64,000 nucleotides of DNA, taken from NCBI RefSeq assembly GCF_004331455.1, contig NZ_SJJR01000020.1:47197-111196 (forward strand). Direction: 5' to 3'. The stretch is from Micromonospora zingiberis (GTDB lineage Bacteria > Actinomycetota > Actinomycetes > Mycobacteriales > Micromonosporaceae). The translations under genes and the position numbers were made by a program. The notes beneath the pieces were generated by a model. That model saw only the letters and a list, made by a program, of their open reading frames with translations. It was not told the DNA's origin and did no database searches. Positions 19,722 to 28,366 of this stretch are shown in pieces (within the stretch, counting starts at the first letter, position 1; each line of letters opens with the position of its first letter).

Positions 19722-21043
19722 CGGTCACAACCTCCCATGACGGGGTCCAGCGAGGCGCCGCCGGCGATCACGTCGGCGATCAGGCCACCCTCGGCCATCG
19801 CCGGCAGGGCCTGGAGGTTGACGAAGCTGGGCTCCCGGTAGTGCACCCGGTACGGCCGGGTGCCACCGTCGGAGACCGCGTGCACGCCCAGCTCGCCGCG
19901 GGGCGCCTCGATGGCCACGTACACCTGGCCCGGCGGCACCCGGAAGCCCTCCGTCACCAGCTTGAAGTGGTGGATCAGGGACTCCATCGACTGCCCCATG
20001 ATCTTGGCGACGTGCTCCAGCGAGTTGCCCATGCCGTCGACGCCGATGGCCAGCTGTGCCGGCCAGGCGATCTTCTTGTCGGCCACCATCACCGGGCCGG
20101 GCTTGAGCTTGTCGAGAGCCTGCTCAACGAGCTTGAGCGACTCCCGCATCTCGGCCATCCGGACCAGGTAGCGGCCCCAGACGTCGCCGTCGGGGTGGGT
20201 CGGCACGTCGAACTCGTAGTCCTCGTAGCCGCAGTACGGCATCGTCTTGCGCAGGTCCCAGGCCAGCCCGGCCGAGCGCAGCACCGGCCCGGTGACGCCG
20301 AGCGCCACGCAGCCGGTCACGTCGAGCACCGCGACGTTCTGCGTCCGCTCCAGCCAGATCGGTTGGCCGGAGAGCAGGTCCTCGTACTCCTTGAGCCGCT
20401 TCGGCATCATCTTGAGGAACTCGCGGATCTTGACGATCGCCTCGTCCGGTACGTCCTGGGCGACGCCGCCCGGCCGGACGTACGCGTGGTTCATCCGCAG
20501 GCCGGTGATCAGCTCGAAGATCTCCAGGATGTACTCACGCTCGCGGAAGCCGTAGAGCATGATCGAGATGGCGCCCAGCTCCATGCCGGTGGTGGCCACC
20601 CAGACCAGGTGCGAGGAGATCCGGTTCAGCTCCATCATGAGCACCCGGATGGTGTTGGCCCGCTCGGTCACCTCGTCGGTGATCCCGAGCAGCTTCTCCA
20701 CCGCGAGCGAGTACGCCGTCTCGTTGAAGATCGGCGCGAGGTAGTCCATCCGGGTCACGAAGGTCGAACCCTGGACCCAGTTGCGGTACTCCAGGTTCTT
20801 CTCGATGCCGGTGTGCAGGTAGCCGATGACCGAGCGGGCCTCGCGGACCGTCTCGCCCTCCAGCTCCAGGACCAACCGGAGCACGCCGTGCGTGGACGGG
20901 TGCTGCGGACCCATGTTGACGACGATCCGACCCTCGTTGATCGGGTCGACACCCGACACCACGTCGTCCCAGTCCCCACCGGTGACGGTGAAGACCCGGC
21001 CCTCGGTGGTCTCACGCTCGGTGGCGTAATTCGACGCGCTCAT
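19718..21043 (-). CDS. nuoD: NADH-quinone oxidoreductase subunit D
   Basis: This 441-residue 49-kDa-type subunit descends from the large subunit of NiFe hydrogenases but lacks metal ligands. It has the MGPQHPSTHGVLRLVLELEGE motif whose His contacts the quinone head group, and GYLHTGIEKNLEYR. With NuoB it forms the site where menaquinone is reduced. Four-base overlaps join it to nuoC and nuoE. Confidence 0.97.
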   Translation of the reverse strand: MSASNYATERETTEGRVFTVTGGDWDDVVSGVDPINEGRIVVNMGPQHPSTHGVLRLVLELEGETVREARSVIGYLHTGIEKNLEYRNWVQGSTFVTRMDYLAPIFNETAYSLAVEKLLGITDEVTERANTIRVLMMELNRISSHLVWVATTGMELGAISIMLYGFREREYILEIFELITGLRMNHAYVRPGGVAQDVPDEAIVKIREFLKMMPKRLKEYEDLLSGQPIWLERTQNVAVLDVTGCVALGVTGPVLRSAGLAWDLRKTMPYCGYEDYEFDVPTHPDGDVWGRYLVRMAEMRESLKLVEQALDKLKPGPVMVADKKIAWPAQLAIGVDGMGNSLEHVAKIMGQSMESLIHHFKLVTEGFRVPPGQVYVAIEAPRGELGVHAVSDGGTRPYRVHYREPSFVNLQALPAMAEGGLIADVIAGGASLDPVMGGCDR

Positions 21044-21771
21044 TGGTACGACCTCCGCTTGTCGGGCGGCGGGATCTCGGCGCCCTTGTACTCCACGGGC
21101 ACGCCGCCGAGGGGGTAGTCCTTACGCTGCGGGTGACCCTCCCAGTCGTCCGGCATGAGGATCCGGGTCAGCGCCGGGTGACCGTCGAAGACGACGCCGA
21201 ACATGTCGTACGCCTCGCGCTCCTGCCAGTCGGCCGTCGGGTAGACGGCGGTGACACTCGGCAGGTGTGGCTCCTCGGCGGAGACGGCGGCCTCCAGCCG
21301 GACCCGCCGCCGGTAGGTCATCGAGGTGAGCTGGTAGACCACGTGCAGCCGGCGCTCGTCGGTGCCCAGGTAGTCCACCCCGGAGACCGAGGAGCACAGC
21401 TCGAAGCGCAGCGCCGGGTCGTCCCGCATCACCTGGCAGACCTCGGCGATGCGCTCCGGCCGGATGTGCAGGGTCAGCTCGCCCCGGTCGACCACCACGT
21501 GCTCGATCGCCTCGCCGAAGGCCGGGTACGCCTCCTCCAGCGCGTCGCGCACCTCGTCGAAGTAGCCACCGTACGGTCGGGGCGAGTCCTCGATCGCGTG
21601 CTGCGGCCGGACCAGACCACCGAAGCCGGAGACGTCACCGGTGCCCTGGTTGCCGAACATGCCCCGACCGGCCGGCGCGGCCGGCGGGAACTCGGCGGGA
21701 GCACCGCTGGTGGCCCCGGCCGGCGTCACCGGAACAGGTACGCCGCCGGTGCTCGGCTTGGAGTCAGTCAC
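21040..21771 (-). CDS. nuoC: NADH-quinone oxidoreductase subunit C
   Basis: This 243-residue peripheral 30-kDa-type subunit has the signature EREAYDMFGVVFDGHPALTRILMPDDWEGHPQRKDYPLGG near its C-terminus. The N-terminal 70 residues are a Pro/Ala/Gly-rich actinobacterial extension. The start is GTG at 21771, overlapping the nuoB stop as GTGA; the longer reading frame upstream is only overlap with nuoB. Confidence 0.96.
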   Translation of the reverse strand: MTDSKPSTGGVPVPVTPAGATSGAPAEFPPAAPAGRGMFGNQGTGDVSGFGGLVRPQHAIEDSPRPYGGYFDEVRDALEEAYPAFGEAIEHVVVDRGELTLHIRPERIAEVCQVMRDDPALRFELCSSVSGVDYLGTDERRLHVVYQLTSMTYRRRVRLEAAVSAEEPHLPSVTAVYPTADWQEREAYDMFGVVFDGHPALTRILMPDDWEGHPQRKDYPLGGVPVEYKGAEIPPPDKRRSYQ

Positions 21772-22445
21772 TTGATCCCCCGGTACGGCTGGAGGTGGTT
21801 CTGGGCCTTCATCCAGTTCTCGATCCGCAGCTGCTCCTCGCGACCCTCGCGGACAGCCTTCGTCCACTCGGCCCGCCGGGCCTTGTCGTTGCGGTACGAC
21901 GAGGGCATCGAGCCGTACGGCACCACCGGCACGTCACCGCGCGCCTCGCGGGCGGCCAGCATCTTGCGACCGTTCGCGCCGAGCGGCTCGTGGCCGATCT
22001 TCTCGCGCAGCTTGAGGATCGCGTCGATGAGCATCTCCGGCCGGGGCGGGCAGCCCGGCAGGTACATGTCGACCGGCACGACGTGGTCGACGCCCTGCAC
22101 GATGGCGTAGTTGTTGAACATGCCGCCGCTGCTGGCGCAGACGCCCATCGAGAGCACCCAGCGGGGCTCGGCCATCTGGTCGTAGATCTGGCGCAGCACC
22201 GGGGCCATCTTCTGACTCACCCGGCCCGCGACGATCATCAGGTCGGCCTGCCGGGGCGAGGCCCGGAAGACCTCCATGCCCCAGCGGCCCATGTCGTAGT
22301 GCGGCCCACCGGCGGCCATCATCTCGATCGCGCAGCAGGCCAGGCCGAACGTGGCGCCCCAGACCGAGGACTTGCGCGACCAGTTGACCAGCTTCTCCAC
22401 CGAGGTGAGCAGGACACCGGCGGGAAGTTTCTCCTCGATACCCAT
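21768..22445 (-). CDS. nuoB: NADH-quinone oxidoreductase subunit B
   Basis: This 225-residue subunit carries N2, the terminal [4Fe-4S] cluster that reduces quinone. The ligands are the adjacent pair Cys37-Cys38, Cys103 and Cys132 (in PGCPPRPE). The start is ATG at 22445, with GGAGG seven bases upstream. The 70-residue C-terminal tail after the catalytic core is charged and longer than in E. coli. The gap to nuoA is 13 bp. Confidence 0.97.
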   Translation of the reverse strand: MGIEEKLPAGVLLTSVEKLVNWSRKSSVWGATFGLACCAIEMMAAGGPHYDMGRWGMEVFRASPRQADLMIVAGRVSQKMAPVLRQIYDQMAEPRWVLSMGVCASSGGMFNNYAIVQGVDHVVPVDMYLPGCPPRPEMLIDAILKLREKIGHEPLGANGRKMLAAREARGDVPVVPYGSMPSSYRNDKARRAEWTKAVREGREEQLRIENWMKAQNHLQPYRGIK

Positions 22446-22458
22446 CTGGGTTCCTCCC

Positions 22459-22824
22459 TCAGTCCCAGTCCAGGCCGCCGCGACGCCACTCATAGGCGTA
22501 CGCGACGAAGACCGCACCGATGAACACGAACATGGCCACGAGCCCGAACACCGGCAGGGCGTCGAAAGAGACCGCCCACGGGTAAAGGAAGATCATTTCC
22601 ACGTCGAAGACGATGAACAGCATCGCCGTCAGATAGAACTTGACCGGGAACCGGCTTCCCCCGATCGGCTGCGGGCTAGGCTCGATTCCACACTCGTAGG
22701 CTTCGAGCTTGGCCTTGTTGTAGCGGCGAGGGCCGGTGAACCGGGCGGCGGCTATCGAGAACAGCGCGAAGGCCGCGGCGAGGGCGAGAAGCCCGATGAT
22801 GGGTACGTAAGGCGAGAGCGACAT
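22459..22824 (-). CDS. nuoA: NADH-quinone oxidoreductase subunit A
   Basis: First gene of the 14-gene operon, encoding a 121-residue subunit with three helices. It has the conserved loop YECGIEP and the helix segment FYLTAMLFIVFDVEMIFLYPWA with buried acidic residues. It lies at the junction of peripheral and membrane arms beside NuoH. AGGAG precedes the ATG by seven bases. The 98-bp gap upstream must hold the operon promoter. Confidence 0.97.
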   Translation of the reverse strand: MSLSPYVPIIGLLALAAAFALFSIAAARFTGPRRYNKAKLEAYECGIEPSPQPIGGSRFPVKFYLTAMLFIVFDVEMIFLYPWAVSFDALPVFGLVAMFVFIGAVFVAYAYEWRRGGLDWD

Positions 22825-22868
22825 CTTCTTCTCCTGCTCGTCCTTCCCTGCCCTCGTTCGTTGGCGAA

Positions 22869-22884
22869 ATTCACACTATTCACA
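22869..22884 (-). promoter_or_regulatory. Direct TGTGAAT repeats in the nuoA upstream region
   Basis: On the minus strand, TGTGAAT occurs twice nine bases apart, 45-60 bp upstream of the nuoA ATG. TGTGAA is the half-site of the NADH-sensing repressor Rex, which controls nuo in Streptomyces. Rex sites are inverted repeats, however, and these are direct, so a Rex site is not shown. Confidence 0.3.
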
Positions 22885-22922
22885 TCCCACCCGACGACCT
22901 TCGGCGGGGTGGACCTTGCGTC

Positions 22923-24197
22923 CTAGACCGCTGGCGCGACCCGGGTCATCGCATTGATCACCCGGTCCATCGCGTCACCGCCACGGGGGTCGGTGAGGTT
23001 GGCCAGCAGCTTGAGCACGAAACGCATCAGCGTCGGATGGGGCATGCCGTGCTTCGTCGCCACGCGCATGATCTCCGGCCGGCCGATCAGCTTCACGAAG
23101 ATCCCGCCCAGCCGGTAGTAGCCGCCGAACCGGGTCTTGAGTTCCTGCGGGTACGCCATCAGCGCCCGCTCCCGCTCGATGCCGGCCGGCCGGGCCAGCG
23201 CCTGCACCGCGACCTCGGCGGCCAGCTCGCCGGACTCCATCGCGTACGCGATGCCCTCGCCGTTGAACGGGTTGACCATGCCGCCGGAGTCGCCGACCAG
23301 CATCACCCCACGGGTGTAGTGCGGCACCCGGTTGAAGCCCATCGGCAGCGCCGCACCGAGGATCGGCCCCTCGGCGTTCGTCTCGTCGGTCATCCCCCAC
23401 TCCGGCGGGGTGTTGGCCAGCCAGTCGGTGAGCAGCCGCCGGTAGTTGGTCTTGCCGAAGGCCGAGGACGAGTTCAGGATGCCCAGGCCGACGTTGACCC
23501 GGCCGTCACCCAGGCCGAAGATCCAGCCGTACCCGGGCAGCAACGCGCCGGTCCCCTTGGCCCGCAGCTCCAGCCAGGACTCAAGGTAGTCGTCGTCGTG
23601 TCGGACCTCGGAGCGGTAGTAGCGGCGTACCGCCACCCCGATCGGCCGGTCCTCGCGCTTGGCCAGTCCCAGCGCGAGCGGGAACCGACCCGAGACACCG
23701 TCGGCGGCGACCACCAGTGGCGCGTGGAAGGTGGCGGGCGCCTTGTCCGGGCCGTCCTCGGCCTGCACCCCGATCACCCGGCCGTCGCCGTCGAGCACCG
23801 GACCGGTGACGTTGACGTTGGTACGCAGCTTGGCACCGGCGGACACCGCCTGCCGCACGAGCAGGTCGTCGAAGTCGAGGCGGGTACGCACCAGGCCGTA
23901 GTTCGGGAAGCTGGCCAGATCCGGCCAGTCCAGTTCCAGCCGGACGCCGCCGCCGATCACCCGTAGGCCCCGGTTGTGCAGCCAGCCGGCCTCGGGCGAG
24001 GTGTCCACGCCCATCCGGATCAGCTGCCGCACCGCGCGCGGGGTCAGCCCGTCACCGCAGACCTTCTCCCGGGGAAATTCGGTCTTCTCCAGCAACAGCA
24101 CGCGTACGCCGTGCCGAGCCAGGTGGTATGCGGTCGCCGAACCACCGGGACCGGCGCCCACGACGATCACGTCGGCGTCGTTCTCCACCGCAGTCAT
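22923..24197 (-). CDS. menJ: Geranylgeranyl reductase family FAD enzyme, probable menaquinone reductase MenJ
   Basis: This 424-residue flavoprotein begins with the dinucleotide-binding GxGxxG (residues 14-19) and has the family motifs PREKVCGDGLTPRAV and LVGDSGGMVNPFNGEGIAYAMESG. Mycobacterial MenJ saturates one isoprene unit of menaquinone; this protein lies near menG and a polyprenyl synthase, as menJ does in mycobacteria, which supports the same role. The ATG follows GGAGGAGG. It is a separate unit 98 bp upstream of nuoA, same strand. An archaeal-type lipid or carotenoid reductase role is the alternative. Confidence 0.75.
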   Translation of the reverse strand: MTAVENDADVIVVGAGPGGSATAYHLARHGVRVLLLEKTEFPREKVCGDGLTPRAVRQLIRMGVDTSPEAGWLHNRGLRVIGGGVRLELDWPDLASFPNYGLVRTRLDFDDLLVRQAVSAGAKLRTNVNVTGPVLDGDGRVIGVQAEDGPDKAPATFHAPLVVAADGVSGRFPLALGLAKREDRPIGVAVRRYYRSEVRHDDDYLESWLELRAKGTGALLPGYGWIFGLGDGRVNVGLGILNSSSAFGKTNYRRLLTDWLANTPPEWGMTDETNAEGPILGAALPMGFNRVPHYTRGVMLVGDSGGMVNPFNGEGIAYAMESGELAAEVAVQALARPAGIERERALMAYPQELKTRFGGYYRLGGIFVKLIGRPEIMRVATKHGMPHPTLMRFVLKLLANLTDPRGGDAMDRVINAMTRVAPAV

Positions 24198-24313
24198 TCG
24201 CGCCTCCTCCCCGCGTGCTCGTGAAATGCTTCACAAGCCAGCCGGGACGAGTCTATGACCGAGGCCGTACGCTCGCGTTGTTAGGGCTACCTAACCTGCC
24301 GAACCCGCGCGAG

Positions 24314-24383
24314 CCCGCGTTGATCAAGAGGTTTGCGTCAGGATTCGCTCCACTCCTGACGCAAACCTCTTGATCAACGCGGG
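24314..24383. repeat. Perfect 30-bp inverted repeat (long hairpin)
   Basis: Arms at 24314-24343 and 24354-24383 match perfectly over 30 bp around a 10-base loop. The sequence (core TTGATCAAGAGGTTTGCG) is more AT-rich than its surroundings and ends 13 bp from the stop of the small gene at 24397. It resembles a dispersed miniature element more than a plain terminator, although transcribed from either side it could end transcription. Confidence 0.85.
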
Positions 24384-24396
24384 CGGGGGTTGTGGG

Positions 24397-24612
24397 TTAG
24401 GTGGGGGTGTGGGTGGGGGTTAGGGCGTCTAGGCCGGCGCGGATGGTTTCCGGGAGGTGCTCGCGCAGGGTGCCGCCGGCGGCCCGATCCAAGGCCGCGA
24501 GCACCTCGGACACCACCTGACGCACGTCGGCGGGATCCGCGCCGGCCAACTCGCGGAGCTGGTCGACCAACTCCGCGGCATCGTCGGTGGCCGCGTCCTT
24601 CGGATCCGTCAT
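24397..24612 (-). CDS. Small acidic hypothetical protein (71 aa)
   Basis: A short, mostly helical, acidic protein (DAAELVDQLREL, VRQVVSEVLAALDRAA) with no signal peptide, membrane segment or known motif that I recognise. The start is ATG at 24612; the longer frame adds seven residues without a better ribosome site. It lies between menG and menJ on the same strand, with gaps of 88 and 199 bp. Codon use looks normal for the genome. Function unknown. Confidence 0.5.
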   Translation of the reverse strand: MTDPKDAATDDAAELVDQLRELAGADPADVRQVVSEVLAALDRAAGGTLREHLPETIRAGLDALTPTHTPT

Positions 24613-24700
24613 GCCGGCCAGCCTACGCAGCAAACATCACCAAATCAGGACATTGCCACAAACGTCGCAGCTGGTACCACTTTGCCCTAAATATCGGCGC

Positions 24701-25411
24701 TCATTCCCGCGTCGCGCGGTGCAGGGCCACCACCCCGCCGGTCAGGTTGCGCCAGGCCACCCGACCCCAGCCGGCCGCACCCACCCGGGCCGCCAGCGCC
24801 TCCTGATCGGGCCAGGCCCGGATCGACTCGGCAAGGTAGACGTACGCGTCGGGGTTGCTGGAGACGGTGCGCGCCACCGCCGGCAGGGACCGCATCAGGT
24901 ACGACAAATAGACCGTGCGGAAGGCCGGGTTGACCGGCGTACTGAACTCACAGACCACCAGCCGGCCACCGGGCCGGGTCACCCGGGCCAGTTCGCGCAG
25001 CGCGGCGTCGGTGTCGTTGACGTTGCGCAACGCGAAGGAGATGGTCACCGCGTCGAAGCTGGCGTCGGCGAAGGGCAACCGCAGCGCGTCCCCGGCCAGC
25101 AGCGGCACCTGCGGCCGGGTGCGCTTACCGGCGTAGAGCATGCCGAGCGACAGGTCGGCGCCGACCGCGTACGCCCCGGAGTGGGCCAGTTCCTCGGTGG
25201 ACACCCCCGTACCCGCGCCCACGTCGAGCACCCGGTCACCGGGACGCAGTTCGAGCGCGGACCGGGTGGCCCGCCGCCAGAACCGGTCCTGCCCGAAGGA
25301 GAGGACGGTGTTGGTCAGGTCGTAGCGGGCCGCCACGCCGTCGAACATCGCGGCGACCTCGTGCGGCTGCTTGTCCAGGCTGGCGCGCTGGCCCTGCGGG
25401 GTACGGCTCAC
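24701..25411 (-). CDS. menG: Demethylmenaquinone methyltransferase
   Basis: This 236-residue SAM-dependent methyltransferase of the UbiE/MenG (COQ5) family adds the ring methyl group in the last step of menaquinone synthesis. Motif I VLDVGAGTG is at 61-69. The family segments DKQPHEVAAMFDGVAARYDLTNTVLSFGQDRFWRR and ALRNVNDTDAALRELARV are present. The GTG start at 25411 gives the usual N-terminus (MSRTPQGQRASLDK), although its GGAGG is unusually close. It fits the quinone genes around it. Confidence 0.92.
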   Translation of the reverse strand: MSRTPQGQRASLDKQPHEVAAMFDGVAARYDLTNTVLSFGQDRFWRRATRSALELRPGDRVLDVGAGTGVSTEELAHSGAYAVGADLSLGMLYAGKRTRPQVPLLAGDALRLPFADASFDAVTISFALRNVNDTDAALRELARVTRPGGRLVVCEFSTPVNPAFRTVYLSYLMRSLPAVARTVSSNPDAYVYLAESIRAWPDQEALAARVGAAGWGRVAWRNLTGGVVALHRATRE

Positions 25412-25502
25412 CCCTCCACTCTGCCAGCCCGGCCCCAGCCGGACTGCGGCCAGGGTCACCCGCCGCCAGCGGTACAACCCACAGCCGGCGCCCGGCACAC
25501 AC

Positions 25503-25538
25503 AGCGCGGGCGAGATGGTCGCCCATCTCGCCCGCGCT
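25503..25538 (-). terminator. Terminator after the LPVTG protein gene
   Basis: A perfect 16-bp stem (25503-25518 with 25523-25538) with a 4-base loop lies 47 bp after the stop of the gene at 25586 and before menG, so menG has its own promoter or is read through weakly. Confidence 0.75.
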
Positions 25539-25585
25539 GCCTTGCGTTATGTGAACGGCCCGCTCGGGCCGATAGAGGACGAACC

Positions 25586-26770
25586 TCAGCCGTTCGTCTT
25601 CTCGTCACCCGGGGTCACCAGGACCACCCGGCGACGGCGAGCGACCAGGAACATCACGGCACCGGCGACCACGACCGCCGCGCCGACGCCACCGATCAGA
25701 CCGGCCTGCACACCGGTGACCGGCAGGCCGCCGCCACCGCCGCCACCACCGGTCGGGGCGGCCAGGATCACCGCGAAGTCGTCGGAGTTGTCGGACGGGT
25801 CGAGGTCGACGAAGTCCGACTCCTCGGCCGCACGCACCTTGGCCTTCGCGAACGACAACTTCTTGGCCTGCGCGCTCACCTGGGCGTCGTCCGACAGCAC
25901 ACCGAACGCGGTGGCCTCCAGCGAGCCGCCCTTCAGGGTGGCCGGCACGTCGAGGCCCTCGTCCACGACGACCGGCAGTTCCAGGAACATCAACATGTCC
26001 GGCTCGAACGGGAAGTCCTGGTCTTCGCAGACCAGGGTGCGCTCGTCGGCGCTGAGGTCGCAGCCCCCGATCGGCAGGAACGCCACGCCCTTGGGCAGCT
26101 GGTAGGTCAGCTTGATGCCCTTGGCGGTCCGGTCGCCCTGGTTGATGACCTCGCTGTAGACGATGGTGGTGTCGCCCGGACGCAGCGGGCCCTTCTCCTG
26201 AAGGGTGTCGAGGTCGAAGCGGGCCTTCACGTCCGGCACCACCACGCCCAGGTCGACGCCGCTCTCCGGGGTCAGCTCGACGTTTACCTCGACGCTGTTG
26301 TTGCTGTCGTCGGTGTCGTCTGCCGACTCGATGCTGATGGTCACCGGCGCGGTGTACGGCCCGGTGACGGTCTCGTCGGCCTTGAGGAGGGCGACCAGCA
26401 CCTCGGTGGTCTCGCCCGGGCCGGGGATCTCGTCCTTGTCGAGCTCACAGGTGAACAGCTCGGGCTTGGAATCGCCGGTGACGTCACACCCGCCAAAGGT
26501 GTACGCGCCCACCAGCAGCTTGGAGTCGTCCACCTTGGACACGTCGATCTTGACGAGCACCTTGCTCGGGGTGCCCTCGCCCTGGTTCGCGACCTTGATC
26601 CAGGCGAGCTTGCCTTCGACGCCGTCGGTCATCCGGGTGCCGGCGGCGGTGACCGCCAGGTCCGTCTCGGTGCCGGCCGCGTGAGCCGGCGCGCCCAGGG
26701 CGGCTACCGCGCCCGAGGCAAGCAGCGCGGCTGCGGCAAGGCTCGCGGCGCGGCGGGTACGGAAGATCAT
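25586..26770 (-). CDS. Secreted cell-wall protein with LPVTG sortase anchor
   Basis: A 394-residue exported protein. The start at 26770 gives a classic Sec signal (RTRRAASLAAAALLASGAVAALGAPAHAA). The body is acidic and beta-rich, with two or three CARDB/DUF11-like repeats (IKVANQGEGTPSKVLVKIDV; YSEVINQGDRTAKGIKLTYQLP) and conserved Cys pairs. It ends with a Gly-rich linker, LPVTG, a hydrophobic helix and RRRR, the sorting signal for covalent attachment to peptidoglycan. No sortase gene is in this window. Role unknown: perhaps adhesion or wall structure. Confidence 0.85.
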   Translation of the reverse strand: MIFRTRRAASLAAAALLASGAVAALGAPAHAAGTETDLAVTAAGTRMTDGVEGKLAWIKVANQGEGTPSKVLVKIDVSKVDDSKLLVGAYTFGGCDVTGDSKPELFTCELDKDEIPGPGETTEVLVALLKADETVTGPYTAPVTISIESADDTDDSNNSVEVNVELTPESGVDLGVVVPDVKARFDLDTLQEKGPLRPGDTTIVYSEVINQGDRTAKGIKLTYQLPKGVAFLPIGGCDLSADERTLVCEDQDFPFEPDMLMFLELPVVVDEGLDVPATLKGGSLEATAFGVLSDDAQVSAQAKKLSFAKAKVRAAEESDFVDLDPSDNSDDFAVILAAPTGGGGGGGGLPVTGVQAGLIGGVGAAVVVAGAVMFLVARRRRVVLVTPGDEKTNG

Positions 26771-27060
26771 GAAATGGTCTCCCCCGTGGGGTGATGGAAA
26801 GGTACGGGCGGGGACGTTATCTGTCATCGATCACCCGCGCCACCCCGCAACGCCCCGGGACGAGCTGGTCAGCTAATGTTCACTTAAGGATTGTCCGGAT
26901 TGATGGCTATTACTGCCCCGCGGCATCCGCATCCAAGCCGTCACGCCAACACGCTTCTGACCGGGCGGGCGACTCCGGTGGGCCATTCGGCTGATCAACC
27001 GGACGGGGCCGAGCCGACGCAGCGTTTCGCCCCCATGACCGTCCGTGATTGCGGACCGGA

Positions 27061-28251
27061 TCAGTTCGCTTCGACCAACGGCAGCGAGCGACCGGCGCCA
27101 CCACCCGGCAACGCGATCGACGAGAAGTGCGACACCACCCGCTCGTCGGTCGGGTCGTCAGCGGGCGTACGGTGCACGGCCAGCCGGTTGTAGAGCGTGT
27201 CCCGCTGCGCCGGGATCCGGTCGGCGGAACGGATCATCCCGATCAGCTCGTGCAGGTTCGACCGGTGCCGCGCGCCGGCCGAGGAGATGACGTTCTCCTC
27301 CAGCATGATCGAACCGAGGTCGTCGACCCCCATGTGCAGCGCGAGCTGGCCGACGTCCTTGCCGGTGGTCAGCCAGGACGCCTGGAGGTGCGGCACGGTC
27401 TCGAAGAACAGTCGGGACACCGCCACCAGGCGCAGATATTCCAGGGTGGTCGCCTGGGTCCGGCCCTTGAGGTGGTTGTTCTCCGGCTGGTACGTCCACG
27501 GGATGAAGGCCCGGAAGCCCTGCGTACGGTCCTGCACGTCGCGGATCATCCGCAGGTGCTCGATCCGCTCGGCGGCGGTCTCCCCGGTGCCCATCATCAT
27601 CGTCGCGGTCGACTCGACGCCCTGCCGGTGTGCCAGCTCCATGACCTCCAGCCAGCGCTCGCCCGACTCCTTGAGCGGCGCGATCGCCTTGCGCGGCCGC
27701 TGCGGCAGCATCTCGGCGCCGGCGCCGGCGATCGAGTCCAGCCCGGCGGCCTTGATCCGGGCGATCGCCTCGTCCAGGCTCACCCCGGACACCTTCGCCA
27801 TGTGCAGGATCTCGCTCGGCCCGATGGAGTGGATGGCGAGCTGCGGATACGCCTTCTTGACCGAGGAGAACAGCTCCTCGTAGTACTCCACGCCGTAGTC
27901 CGGGTGGTGGCCGCCCTGGAGCATGACCTGGGTGGCGCCCAACTCGACCGCCTCGCCGCAGCGGCGCAGGATCTCCTCGGTCGGGTGGGTCCACCCTTCC
28001 TTGTGCTTGGGCGCCCGGTAGAAGGCGCAGAACTTGCACGCCGTCACGCAGACGTTGGTGTAGTTGATGTTGCGGTCGATCAGGTACGTGACGACGTTGT
28101 CCGGGTAGCGCCGCCGACGTACCGCGTCCGCCGCCTCGCCGAGGGCGTGCAGGGGCGCGTCGGTGTAGAGCAGCAGGGCCTCCTCGGGCGTGATCCGCCC
28201 GCCGCCCGCGCCACGCTGCAGAATGTCGTCGATCTCCCGGCTCACCGTCAC
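27061..28251 (-). CDS. mqnC: Cyclic dehypoxanthinyl futalosine synthase (radical SAM)
   Basis: This 396-residue radical SAM enzyme of the futalosine pathway converts dehypoxanthine futalosine to its cyclic form. The [4Fe-4S]/SAM motif is CVTACKFC in DRNINYTNVCVTACKFCAFYR. Other MqnC features are LQGGHHPDYGVEYYEEL, IHSIGPSEI, the SIAGAGAEML loop and FIPWTYQPENNHL. Two GTG codons (28251 and 28245) are possible starts. mqnA and mqnE elsewhere in the window complete most of the early pathway. The 290-bp gap upstream of the LPVTG gene, after mqnC's stop, holds nothing I recognise. Confidence 0.95.
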   Translation of the reverse strand: MTVSREIDDILQRGAGGGRITPEEALLLYTDAPLHALGEAADAVRRRRYPDNVVTYLIDRNINYTNVCVTACKFCAFYRAPKHKEGWTHPTEEILRRCGEAVELGATQVMLQGGHHPDYGVEYYEELFSSVKKAYPQLAIHSIGPSEILHMAKVSGVSLDEAIARIKAAGLDSIAGAGAEMLPQRPRKAIAPLKESGERWLEVMELAHRQGVESTATMMMGTGETAAERIEHLRMIRDVQDRTQGFRAFIPWTYQPENNHLKGRTQATTLEYLRLVAVSRLFFETVPHLQASWLTTGKDVGQLALHMGVDDLGSIMLEENVISSAGARHRSNLHELIGMIRSADRIPAQRDTLYNRLAVHRTPADDPTDERVVSHFSSIALPGGGAGRSLPLVEAN

Positions 28252-28300
28252 GCCCCCGAGCCTACGCGGCCATTCCTCCACCACCGCCACCACCTGTCCA

Positions 28301-28354
28301 AGCGATCTTGGTATGGAGCAGCCCTCCGAGGGGCGCTACCGCACCAAGATCGCT
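28301..28354 (-). terminator. Stem-loop after the SGNH esterase gene
   Basis: AGCGATCTTGGT (28301-28312) pairs perfectly with ACCAAGATCGCT (28343-28354), with a smaller GC hairpin (CCCTC-GGGG) inside. It follows the esterase stop by 12 bp on the minus strand. Its CGATCTTG/CAAGATCG core is shared with the hairpins at 37636 and 45593. Confidence 0.65.
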
Positions 28355-28366
28355 CGGCTAGGCGGG

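Noticed and set aside
22865..22890. A true Rex operator upstream of nuoA
   Set aside because: Half-sites are direct, not inverted, so it does not meet the known TTGTGAA-N-TTCACAA form.
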